A stretch of 64,000 bases of DNA from Flavobacterium circumlabens (GTDB lineage Bacteria > Bacteroidota > Bacteroidia > Flavobacteriales > Flavobacteriaceae). The position numbers were made by a program, and so were the translations under genes. Location of the stretch: assembly GCF_004345565.1 (NCBI RefSeq), contig NZ_SLWA01000008.1, forward strand, positions 186,001 through 250,000. The letters run 5' to 3'. Positions 9,107 to 17,102 of the stretch are shown piece by piece. How positions within the stretch are numbered: position 1 is the stretch's first letter; every line of letters begins with the position of its first letter. The notes below the pieces were generated by a model that worked only from the letters and a program-made list of their open reading frames with translations, ran no database searches and was not told the DNA's origin.

Positions 9107-9614
9107 AATTTTGAAAAATCATTTTTAAATGTAAAACTTCAGAAGTATTGTTTTTTTTAACGGTGTAAAAATTCATGCTGACCATTCTCGAAAAATCAAA
9201 TTTTTTCTCAAAATCATAGCCTAAGGCCAGCAGCTGGTTGCAATTTCCGGTAACGTCAAGCTGGTTGCTGATGATCCGGTAATTTTCATCAGAAAAAACA
9301 TGTGTCGGCTGCAAATCATTGATAGAGACCTTAGGGTTTTCGGTAGAAGCAAAACTTATGATGCCCTGCTGTACCATCTCTTTTGTGATCCCTTCTTTTC
9401 CGATGACACGATCCAGATACTTGATTTCTTTGGTTAAACCCTCTGTGTTATTGGCTTTTTTGTTGATCTCATTCGTTTTTTCAGACAGAGTCCTGTATTC
9501 GGTGATGACCTGAAATAAAGTATGAAATGATCTTTTGTAGGCCGTTATCAGGAGCATCACAAAGACCAGTGCCAGTGCCGTAAATTTCTTTTTATAGGAA
9601 TATTTCTCAAACAT
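9090..9614 (-). CDS. PilO/GspM-like inner-membrane assembly protein
   Basis: 174 residues with a short basic cytoplasmic end, a membrane helix at about 10-28, a heptad-rich coiled coil (TEYRTLSEKTNEINKKANN...) and a C-terminal alpha/beta region (VSINDLQPTHVFSDENYRI...) ending in a strand-rich segment, the standard layout of PilO and GspM. It overlaps the preceding GspL/PilN-like gene by 8 bases and the following lipoprotein gene by 17 bases. Such proteins form the periplasmic ring linking the cytoplasmic ATPase platform to the secretin. Confidence 0.65.
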   Translation of the reverse strand: MFEKYSYKKKFTALALVFVMLLITAYKRSFHTLFQVITEYRTLSEKTNEINKKANNTEGLTKEIKYLDRVIGKEGITKEMVQQGIISFASTENPKVSINDLQPTHVFSDENYRIISNQLDVTGNCNQLLALGYDFEKKFDFSRMVSMNFYTVKKNNTSEVLHLKMIFQNYENTK

Positions 9615-10794
9615 CTTTTATCGTGATTTTTATTTCAAATTGAGATTTATTTTTCTTGTCTTTTTTGAAACTGATGATTTCAAAATTTTTAAGCCAGCTC
9701 ATCTTTTTTAATTTTTCCATCCAGTTGTTGAACGAAGTTTCATTAAAAGTCTCGCCTTTGATGACAATTGATTTGGCTTCAAAACTAATTTTCTGAGTGG
9801 CTTTTACTTCTTTGCTGACCGGAATAATATTCAGACCCGTCAAAGAAATGTCACCCGGAATTCCTTTTATAATTTCATAACTGTAAAAAGACAGAAACTT
9901 CGAGGATAAAAATCCCGACTCATTTAACAGCTGTTGTTTGTTTTCTTTTTGTTTTTCCAGATCCAGGATCAGTTGATACGATTGACTGGAATATACGTTC
10001 TGAAGATTGAGCTCCGCATTTTTGGAACCGTAATATTGGATCAGCAGATAACTCAAAAGAAGACTCGATAAAAAACCGACTAGCATGGTAATCCCCAGGA
10101 TATGGAATGCTTTTTTATAAATAATTTCCTCTGTGCTTAAAGTTTCGTTAGTTGTTTTCGAAACTTCTTTCTGCTGAATAAAAAAGTGAACGATAATTCC
10201 GTAGAGCGGAAGAAATTGATTTGAAATAACTTCTTTCCCAATCGTATAGTTCTGTTTTTGTACCGGTTCTGCCTGTTTGGTAAATTGAACAAGCTTGCCA
10301 TTGTCAAATTCTAACAGTAAATCGTTTGACGTTAGCGTCTCTTTTTTTACCGCATCATATAACAATGCCGCTAAAAAAGAACCGATGTAAATATCCGCTA
10401 CCTGAAAACCTTTTTTAAGGAATTTATCCGTAATTTCATTGACGATGTTTTTCCTGCAAAAACTCATGAAATTACTGTCCGAGCCAATGATGCTGGTATG
10501 GTAAATCGATTCAAAATCAATGTTTTTGTACCAGTTAACATCACTTTCCGTATTGAAATCTATTTCTTTATTTAAAATACCTTTTCCGTCAAGAGCCAGA
10601 AGCACCGGAATCTTAAGATCGATATTTTGGGCAACTTTTTCAAAAGTATCGAAAGAAGTACTGCTTACAATATCTATTTTGTTTCCTTTTTTCTTCACAG
10701 TAAGTACATTATAACTTTCCTCATCCTCTTTTTTGATGATTCCAATTACATGTAAGTTGTTTAGCTTTATTATTTTAGATAAAAATGTAATCAT
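9607..10794 (-). CDS. GspL-like (PilM/PilN-type) assembly platform protein
   Basis: 395 residues: a cytoplasmic part of about 230 residues with actin-like fold features (PVLLALDGKGIL, NDLLLEFDNGKLVQF), one membrane helix at 231-254, a coiled coil and a C-terminal ferredoxin-like domain (EAKSIVIKGETFNETSFNNWMEKLKKM), which is the PilN pattern. GspL has this same combined architecture. The ATG overlaps the secretin TAA by one base. In working systems the protein couples the GspE ATPase to the periplasmic ring. Here its ATPase partner next door is only a fragment. Confidence 0.65.
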   Translation of the reverse strand: MITFLSKIIKLNNLHVIGIIKKEDEESYNVLTVKKKGNKIDIVSSTSFDTFEKVAQNIDLKIPVLLALDGKGILNKEIDFNTESDVNWYKNIDFESIYHTSIIGSDSNFMSFCRKNIVNEITDKFLKKGFQVADIYIGSFLAALLYDAVKKETLTSNDLLLEFDNGKLVQFTKQAEPVQKQNYTIGKEVISNQFLPLYGIIVHFFIQQKEVSKTTNETLSTEEIIYKKAFHILGITMLVGFLSSLLLSYLLIQYYGSKNAELNLQNVYSSQSYQLILDLEKQKENKQQLLNESGFLSSKFLSFYSYEIIKGIPGDISLTGLNIIPVSKEVKATQKISFEAKSIVIKGETFNETSFNNWMEKLKKMSWLKNFEIISFKKDKKNKSQFEIKITIKDV

Positions 10795-11871
10795 TAATAT
10801 ACCACTGTTGGTTTAATAAAAATGTGCAATTTCGAATTGGTTTTTGCTTTTTTCCTGCTGCTGAAAAACCATTTAATAATCGGTATTCTCGATAATAAAG
10901 GAGTTCCTGATCCGGCATCTTCTTTTTTCAGTTCATCCAGACCGCCCAATAATATCATTTCGCCATTTTTGACACGAACCAGAGATTCAAATTTCTGTGT
11001 TGCTTTTCCGGGAGGTGCTGTTTCTCCGGCTCTTCCAAGGAAAGAACTTTTTTCGACCACAATGGTAAGCGTTACATTTTCGTCTATTGAAACAAAAGGT
11101 TTTATGGAAAGACTTAAATTGGCATCTGTAGATTTCCACGTACCTGAATTTAAGATGTCATTCCCAATGTTGCTGTTTATTAATCGGTTGCTTTGTTCGA
11201 AATAATAACTGGTTTCCCCAATAGATAATTTTGCCTCATGACCACTGATGGTCGCAATTTTCGGAGTTGATTCTACCTTTACAATTGAGTTGTTTTCCAG
11301 TAATTTCAGATTCAGGTAAAAAGCCTCTGTTACTTTTCCGAGTTTGAAGATTCCGAAACCATTAAAGGCCTCGATCAGACTGTTTACCGAAGTTGAATTG
11401 ACCGTTACATCTGTCGAAGGAAATAAGGTTCCGCCCGTCACTTGTTTGTTGATTTTATCGAGTCCGGCTTTCATTCCGGTCTGCACATCATGCGATTTAT
11501 TGTATTGTACAATGATCACTTCAATCTGTACCATCGGTACCACTTTGTCAATCTGTTTGATGTAGATCTTTAATTCTTCGAGTATCGATTTCGATCCCGA
11601 AGCCACCAGACCATTCAATTCGACAAATTCCTTGATTTCCAGTTTCTCCGAAAATACTTTTGGCAGCGAAGCCAGTACCAGTTCGATCGATCTGTTTTCC
11701 AGTTGAATGATTTCGGTAGCTCTCAATCCTTCGGCACCTTCATCTCCGATTAAATATAAATTATCCTGTTTTTTAAAGGTGTATTTTTTCCCTTTGAAAA
11801 TATGAAATAACAATTCGTCAAAGGTGATGTTGTCGGCAGAAAGCGTTGTTTTTTCGTTATCCGGTTTTGTT
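10794..11871 (-). pseudogene. Secretin (GspD/PilQ family), C-terminal part, separated by frameshift
   Basis: Contains the secretin core: KVESTPKIATISGHEAKLSIGE, VRVKNGEMILLGGLDEL and the pore-lip signature PLLSRIPIIKWFFSSR, with a final strand HIFIKPTVVY. The readable frame runs back past a TTG at 11813 into residues KPDNEKTTLSADNITFDELL, which continue the upstream part once one base is removed from the A run at 11865-11868. If translated alone it would start at a weak TTG without a signal peptide, so it could not reach the outer membrane. I read it as the second half of one broken gene; a sequencing error in the A run is the alternative. Confidence 0.75.
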
Positions 11872-12699
11872 GTACAGGAAATAATTAACGTGTAGTTTCT
11901 CGGCTGCTTCTGTTAGTAAATCGGAAGCGTCAGCGATATAGGCCTTTACAGACAACAAGCCGTTTTTATTTACAGTTACTTCATAATAACCGGGAACTCC
12001 GGCACTCGATTTAGCCTGTTTTGCTTTTTGTGTAGCACCGTTCACGGTAACGGCTCCGTCTTTGTTTTTTTCGATGAAGTAAAATCCGTTTTCGTCTTTG
12101 GTCGCAATCAGATCATTCGATTTAGACATCATTTCGATCACCTGATCAAAAGGACGGTTCAGGATATAGGAAGAAACGCGAAGACTTTTTACGTCAGGAG
12201 ATAAAACTAAATTTTTACCTGATTTGTCAATAATCGCTTTTGCAACAGCCGACAAGGTGTCGTTCTCTAATTTAACCGATAAGAAATCGTTTTGGGAGTT
12301 GTAGCTGACATCAATAACCTTCGGTACTTTTTTCTCTACGATGGTTACCGTTTTCCTTTTTTTGAAAATAATGATATTGTTCGTAAATGTAACTTCCAGA
12401 TCGTATTTCTGTACCAGGTGAATGAATACATCTTTTACGGTTACATCAAAAAAGTTGTTGGATACCGGCTGATTTAATTCGGTATCCACATCAATGTTCA
12501 GCTGGTGTTCTTCGGCTATAGAAGAAATGAAATCATGAAGTGTTAATCCTGAAACGTCTATTTTAATGGATTCATTAAGTCCCTTTTTCTGGATGGAAAG
12601 GTCGTCCAGTTTCTTGCTTAGTTCGTTGATGTCTTGTTGTGCAATAATACTATTTGTAAAAAACAGTACCATAATTATGTAACCTAATTTTTTAAACAT
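11857..12699 (-). pseudogene. Secretin (GspD/PilQ family), N-terminal part, separated by frameshift
   Basis: 280 residues from the ATG at 12699: signal peptide (MFKKLGYIIMVLFFTNSIIAQ), an STN-type domain (TLHDFISSIAEEHQLNIDVD) and further N-type domains with 'VSSYILNRPFDQVIEMM' resembling secretin N1 modules. It ends at a premature TAA at 11857-11859 after HVNYFLYNKTG. Deleting one A at 11865-11868 restores the frame to the secretin core downstream. It starts 5 bases after the GspE-like fragment. Intact, the gene would encode about 635 residues, normal for the family. Confidence 0.75.
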
Positions 12700-12703
12700 T
12701 TAT

Positions 12704-12958
12704 TTATAAGTTAATTAAAATAGAATATATTTCTTCTAAAGCCGTTTCTCCTTCGGCCAAAATATCAAAAGCTTTTTCTGATAGTGATTTATAATTTTCA
12801 TCGTTACTGAATAACTTCGTAACGGTATTGTTTTTTATGGCTTCGGTAATAACGGAATCAATGGTCAGCACTTCATAAATAGCCGTTCTTCCTTTGTATC
12901 CGGTATGAAAACACTGATTGCTGTTAATTTTGCACTGGGAAATAAAATTATTCCACAA
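12704..12958 (-). pseudogene. GspE/PilB-type secretion ATPase, C-terminal fragment
   Basis: Only about 80 residues remain, beginning around FISQCKINSNQC and carrying the characteristic CFHTGYKGRTAIYEVL segment, followed by the helical end (EGETALEEIYSILINL). Walker A/B boxes and the N-terminal domains of the usual 500-plus-residue ATPase are absent. The only in-frame start is a TTG at 12958. Immediately upstream the sequence switches to the truncated coding region of a rightward gene, so the 5' part appears deleted. Not expected to be functional. Confidence 0.75.
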
Positions 12959-13426
12959 GAAATTCAGAAAGACGAAAACTCCGGTATCGAAGGAAATTAC
13001 AAAACTAAATCTTACGGTTTGCTCACGCTGTTACTGGCCCAATCATCAGTAGGAAATGACACCGTAACCTCAGCCCATTTTGTTGGAAGTTACGTTACGG
13101 ACAAAACCGCTATTTATTTAACCAGCATTTCCAAATCGCTTACCTATTCGGGAACCGTTACATTAACGGGAAACAGCGAATTACCTTCCACTTTTATCGA
13201 CGCGGCTTATATTAACAATAGTCCAAACAAACTTACCAATAACGGAAAAATTACCATTTCGGATATTCGATTGCCGGAAATAAATCCTGATTTTGAAAAA
13301 ATATTTGAGCAGACACAAGGTTTAAAAACAGCGTTAAAAGATGTAGAAAAACCGAAAGATTCACTTTTCTACAATTCCTTTTTTTTTATCACAGAAAGAC
13401 TTGTTAATTTTTTCGTAAAAATATAA
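12905..13426 (+). pseudogene. 3' fragment of an unidentified rightward gene with beta-strand repeat character
   Basis: The frame is open from an ATG at 12905, but the first 15 or so codons are antisense to the GspE fragment, so the true homologous part probably begins near 12950. The protein is rich in Thr/Ser/Asn strands (SYSGTVTLTGNSELPSTFIDA, NNGKITISDI), then a charged helix (FEKIFEQTQGLKTALKD) and an aromatic-rich end (FYNSFFFITERLVNF). No start signal fits. I infer the tail of a large surface or pilin-accessory protein once divergent from the secretion genes. I do not recognise the family. Confidence 0.45.
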
Positions 13427-14455
13427 TTTTATTTTTCTTATCAAAGAAAATTCCCATTTTACTTTTGTTAAATCATGAAATATTTGAACTTTCTTGTGAA
13501 ATTTATTGTGTTTAATTCAATAAATTAATAAAAAATGGCATTATATTGTAACGTTTTACCTACATGGTTTTTTATAACACAATAATTATGAATGTGTTGC
13601 GTTGTAAGTGGCTCATGCAATAAATATTTCGGTTTGACGTTGTCTGAAAATTGAAAGGCAAAAGACAACTGATGCGGATAATTCTAAAAGGGAAGGAATG
13701 CAAAATAAAATATGTTTTAAGTCCGTTTTATTTTGTGTGATCTGAAGTTTAAATTGAAATAGTCTCGTAACGCTCTTAACCTATATACCTTTTATTAAGG
13801 AAACAGGATTGTGAAAAGACAATGTACTATCTTTTTAGGATATATCCATAGTTTACATTTAGGTAAATAAAAAAAGCCGTAATCCTGAGATTACGGCTTT
13901 TAGTACGTGTTTTATGTTTGAATGTTGTATGCTTTAATTTCAGTGTACTAATTCAGAAATATTTAAAAATGATACTAAAATTCAGAAAACAAATACTTAT
14001 TACTTTTTTGATGACGAATGGATTGTTTCCATTTACGTCTGTTATATTTTTAGATTAATTGATACTGCAATAATTAATTACTACAGGAGTTAAACTTTAA
14101 GTGCCTAAACAGAATTGTATGGATTTAAGCAACAATATGCTGTTATGTGCCTTAAATTTTTTGCAAAAGTACGAAGAGATGTTTTAATAAATTGTCAATT
14201 ACAGGTTAAATTTATAAGTTATAATGTAAATTTTTATCTAAAAACAATATTCAAATTAAGTAATAGTAACTTTGTGAAGAAAAATCTCAATAAATTTATA
14301 ATAGAAAACACACAACTCTTGCAGATGTTTTAAAATGGAACAATAATGAATTTTTCAAAACCATGATCACTTCTGATTTTAGAATCACAGGCTTAATCTT
14401 TTGATAATATTCCCGGACACATAAAAACTTTACTTTTAATGAAAACACTATAGTT
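13427..14455. other. Gene-poor kilobase with hairpins; possible non-coding RNA
   Basis: No convincing coding region. A 72-codon frame at 14115-14333 is very AT-rich, lacks a recognisable protein pattern and is not accepted. Visible structure: complementary arms GTTGTCT/AGACAAC near 13638-13672, an inverted repeat CAAAATAAAA/TTTTATTTTG at about 13699-13735, a strong bidirectional terminator at 13875-13902, and a TAACTTTG -7-like element at 14267-14274. A structured transcript ending at the terminator is possible. It matches no RNA family I can recognise. Confidence 0.4.
13875..13902. terminator. Bidirectional intrinsic terminator
   Basis: Perfect 10-bp stem AGCCGTAATC/GATTACGGCT with a CTGA loop, flanked by an A run on the left and a T run on the right. 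It can work for transcripts from either side. No open gene ends within 400 bases on the left except the fragment at 13426. Confidence 0.85.
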
Positions 14456-14632
14456 ATGGAAATCAACTGGACAATATTAGGAATTGTGGCTGCGGTTTTA
14501 ATTGTTTTAATCGTATTCGTGATTAGAAAGAATCAAAAGGAGAAAAAGAAATTGACGGAATTTTTAAACAATGATTTTAAGAAAGCAGAAAAAGATGAAC
14601 CGGATGTTGATAACACGGCAAATGAACGCTAG
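14456..14632 (+). CDS. Small single-span membrane protein, unknown function
   Basis: 58 codons from the ATG at 14456 (MEINWTILGIVAAVLIVLIV...). The layout is a short outside end, one strongly hydrophobic helix at residues 5-23, a basic stop-transfer stretch (RKNQKEKKK) and a charged cytoplasmic tail ending in DVDNTANER. A perfect terminator hairpin follows 26 bases after the stop. The charge pattern and terminator argue for a real gene. Function is unknown. Confidence 0.7.
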   Translation: MEINWTILGIVAAVLIVLIVFVIRKNQKEKKKLTEFLNNDFKKAEKDEPDVDNTANER

Positions 14633-14658
14633 CTGCTCCTAAAGGAAGAAAAAAAGAA

Positions 14659-14690
14659 ACCCTTGTAAAACTAGTTTTACAAGGGTTTTT
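14659..14690. terminator. Bidirectional intrinsic terminator between small gene and tRNA
   Basis: Perfect 12-bp stem ACCCTTGTAAAA/TTTTACAAGGGT with loop CTAG, preceded by A residues and followed by TTTT. It lies between the convergent small membrane protein gene and the leftward tRNA-Ala, and can end both. Confidence 0.9.
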
Positions 14691-14698
14691 AAATGATG

Positions 14699-14772
14699 TG
14701 GAGAATACCGGATTCGAACCGGTCACCTCTTGCCTGCCAGGCAAGCACTCTAGCCAAATGAGCTAATCCCCC
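14699..14772 (-). tRNA. tRNA-Ala (anticodon GGC)
   Basis: Leftward cloverleaf: acceptor GGGGGAT pairs with ATTCTCC including the G3-U70 wobble pair that identifies alanine tRNA, D-arm with TAGCTCA, anticodon stem CTTGC/GCAAG around loop CTGGCAG giving anticodon GGC, and T-arm CCGGTTCGAATCCGG. Discriminator base is A. CCA is not encoded. Confidence 0.96.
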
Positions 14773-14878
14773 AATGCGAGAGCAAATAAAGTCAATTATT
14801 TTTCAAAAAGCAAATTTCAAAACAGGTTCGGACGAAAATAATTACCAAAACCGTAACTTTACAATCAAATTTATATTT

Positions 14879-15643
14879 ATGAGTTCAGAATATCAAAGCG
14901 GATCTTTGCAGACTACTATTCAAAATGCCGTTGCAACGGTACAATTTGGTCATCCGGCCAGTAATTCTTTTCCAAGACAATTATTGGATCGGCTTACTTC
15001 CGAAATTAATTGGTTAAGTAATAATGAAACAATCTCCGTAATCGTTCTTCAAAGTGAGGGAAATAAGGTTTTTTGTTCAGGCGCGTCTTTTGATGAACTT
15101 CTTGCAGTGGAAAATGAGGAGCAGGGCAAAGCATTTTTCTCTGGTTTTGCTCATTTATTAAATGCGATGAGGAAATGTTCGAAAATCATTATGGGCCGTG
15201 TTCAGGGAAAAGCCGTTGGCGGAGGTGTCGGTATTATAGCCGCTTGCGATTATACTTTGGCAACGCCGGAAAGTGCCGTAAAACTTTCTGAACTTGCCAT
15301 TGGTATCGGACCTTTTGTAATTGAACCCGCTGTTTCGCGTAAAATTGGAAAAATGGCGATGGCCGAAATGACACTGGCTGCCCACGAATGGAAATCGGCA
15401 GACTGGGCGTTACAAAACGGACTTTTTTCGGCGATTCATGGGGCTAATGAACTTGATGCAGCTGTCGAGGATTTTGCACAAAAATTAAGTTCCTATAATC
15501 CGCAGGCTTTATTCGAAATGAAAAAGATCATTTGGGAAGGAACTGAAAACTGGGAAACATTACTCGTGGAACGTGCTGCGATTACCGGAAAACTGGTTTT
15601 GTCTGATTTTACCAGAAAGGCTTTGACACAGTTTAAGAAATAA
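14879..15643 (+). CDS. Enoyl-CoA hydratase/isomerase family protein (crotonase fold)
   Basis: 254 residues from the ATG at 14879; 35 further upstream codons run through the tRNA leader and look non-coding. The crotonase pattern is clear: SVIVLQSEGNKVFCSGASFDEL forms the first oxyanion loop (the usual AGaD is SGAS here) and VQGKAVGGGVGIIAACDYTLA the second. The usual catalytic Glu region reads LSELAIGIGPFV. It acts on a CoA thioester in fatty-acid or phenylacetate-type degradation; the substrate is not determinable. Monocistronic as far as can be seen. Confidence 0.85.
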   Translation: MSSEYQSGSLQTTIQNAVATVQFGHPASNSFPRQLLDRLTSEINWLSNNETISVIVLQSEGNKVFCSGASFDELLAVENEEQGKAFFSGFAHLLNAMRKCSKIIMGRVQGKAVGGGVGIIAACDYTLATPESAVKLSELAIGIGPFVIEPAVSRKIGKMAMAEMTLAAHEWKSADWALQNGLFSAIHGANELDAAVEDFAQKLSSYNPQALFEMKKIIWEGTENWETLLVERAAITGKLVLSDFTRKALTQFKK

Positions 15644-15808
15644 ATGTGTTAGTCTCAGTCTCATTCTTCATCAGAAAAATGGATGTTTTTGTAAGTTTAT
15701 TTTTTTGCCGCAGATTTTAAAATTATTAAGGATTGATCCTTTAAATCCGGGAAATCTGTGGCAGATAGAACAAAGCTAAAAAAACACCCAAAAACGGTTA
15801 TTAATTTG

Positions 15809-15816
15809 TAAATTTG
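15809..15816 (+). promoter_or_regulatory. Candidate -7 element for queD
   Basis: TAAATTTG matches the Bacteroidetes -7 consensus TAnnTTTG and lies 20 bases before the queD start. No clear TTTG at the -33 position was found, so the call is tentative. Confidence 0.4.
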
Positions 15817-15835
15817 CAACCTAAAATTCAAATCG

Positions 15836-16288
15836 ATGAGTAATATCAGAATTACAAAACAATTTAGTTTCGAAACCGGTCACGCTTTGTACGGTTACGA
15901 CGGAAAATGTAAAAACGTTCACGGGCACAGTTATAAATTATCGGTAACAGTTATTGGTTCACCAATCACAGACCGGTCTAATGTGAAATACGGAATGGTT
16001 ATCGATTTTTCGGATCTAAAGAAAATTGTAAAAGAAGAAATCGTCGATCAGTTTGATCATGCGACTGTTTTTAATGAAACTACACCACATATCGAATTGG
16101 CAAATGAATTGAAAAATCGCGGTCATCACGTTATTCTAGTGGATTATCAGCCGACAAGCGAAAACATGGTAGTCGATTTTTCAGATAGAATTATTGCGCG
16201 TCTGCCTGCCGGAATTTCTCTTTTTTCCCTTAAACTTCAGGAAACCGAATCTTCATTCGCCGAATGGTTTGCGAGTGATAATGTTTAA
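15836..16288 (+). CDS. queD: 6-carboxytetrahydropterin synthase
   Basis: 150 residues, a typical length. QueD/PTPS signature: FSFETGHALYGYDGKCKNVHGHSYKL supplies the zinc-binding histidines (HA, HGH) and the catalytic Cys of the CKNVHGH motif; FDHATVF and the C-terminal LQETESSFAEW glutamate complete the active site. It converts dihydroneopterin triphosphate to 6-carboxytetrahydropterin on the way to queuosine. It sits just before lpxH, with 70 bases of A/T-rich spacer between them, so co-transcription is possible. Confidence 0.95.
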   Translation: MSNIRITKQFSFETGHALYGYDGKCKNVHGHSYKLSVTVIGSPITDRSNVKYGMVIDFSDLKKIVKEEIVDQFDHATVFNETTPHIELANELKNRGHHVILVDYQPTSENMVVDFSDRIIARLPAGISLFSLKLQETESSFAEWFASDNV

Positions 16289-16358
16289 ATTCCAATAATA
16301 AAATTCCAAATTCCAAACGTTCGCAACTCATAACTCATAATTAATAACTCACAACTTA

Positions 16359-17102
16359 ATGAAGAAAGTATATTTCGCTTCTGATCAGCATTTTGGTGCT
16401 CCGACTCCGGAGCTGAGTCTTCCCCGCGAACAAAAATTTGTGGCGTGGTTAGATGAAGTAAAACAGGATGCCGAAGCAATCTTTTTATTAGGGGATTTGT
16501 TTGATTTTTGGTTTGAATATAAAACGGTTGTACCAAAAGGTTTTGTGCGTGTTTTAGGAAAACTGGCTGAAATTCGGGATAGCGGAATTCCAATCTATTT
16601 CTTTGTTGGGAATCACGATTTATGGATGCATGATTACTTTCAAACGGAATTAAATATTCCAGTTTATCACGACAATAAAGAATTCACTTTTAACGGAAAA
16701 ACATTCTTAATTGGCCACGGAGACGGGAAAGGTCCGGGAGACAAAGGCTATAAAAGAATGAAAAAGGTGTTTACAAATCCTTTTTCCAAATGGCTTTTCC
16801 GTTGGTTACATCCTGATGTTGGAGTAAGTTTAGCCCAATATTTATCGGTTAAAAACAAACTTATTTCGGGTGATGAAGATGTGAAATTTTTAGGGGAAGA
16901 AAACGAATGGCTGGTTTTGTATGCCAAACGTAAACTAGAAACGAAACATTATAATTACTTTATTTTTGGTCATCGCCATTTGCCAATGATTATTCCGGTT
17001 GGGGAAAACTCCAATTATGTAAATCTGGGTGACTGGATCGGATATTTTACCTATGGTGTTTTTGATGGTGAAACTTTTGAACTTCAGAAATTCGAAAAAT
17101 AA
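16359..17102 (+). CDS. lpxH: UDP-2,3-diacylglucosamine diphosphatase
   Basis: 247 residues with calcineurin-like metallophosphatase motifs in order: SDQHFG (DxH), GDLFDFWFEY (GDxxD), GNHD, GHGDG, and GHRHLP (GHxH). The FDFWFEY extension and substrate-region spacing fit LpxH rather than a general phosphoesterase. It cleaves UDP-2,3-diacylglucosamine to lipid X in lipid A synthesis at the inner membrane. Its stop codon directly abuts the stop of the convergent cytochrome gene with no base between. Confidence 0.93.
   Translation: MKKVYFASDQHFGAPTPELSLPREQKFVAWLDEVKQDAEAIFLLGDLFDFWFEYKTVVPKGFVRVLGKLAEIRDSGIPIYFFVGNHDLWMHDYFQTELNIPVYHDNKEFTFNGKTFLIGHGDGKGPGDKGYKRMKKVFTNPFSKWLFRWLHPDVGVSLAQYLSVKNKLISGDEDVKFLGEENEWLVLYAKRKLETKHYNYFIFGHRHLPMIIPVGENSNYVNLGDWIGYFTYGVFDGETFELQKFEK

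Noticed and set aside
14115..14333. 72-codon rightward open frame
   Set aside because: Very AT-rich, Lys/Asn/Phe-heavy by composition only, no ribosome site, and no protein-like pattern.
15650..15835. Possible preQ1 riboswitch before queD
   Set aside because: The leader is a repeat-like sequence (GCAGATTT...AAATCTGTGGC) and I cannot find the preQ1 aptamer stem or loop pattern.
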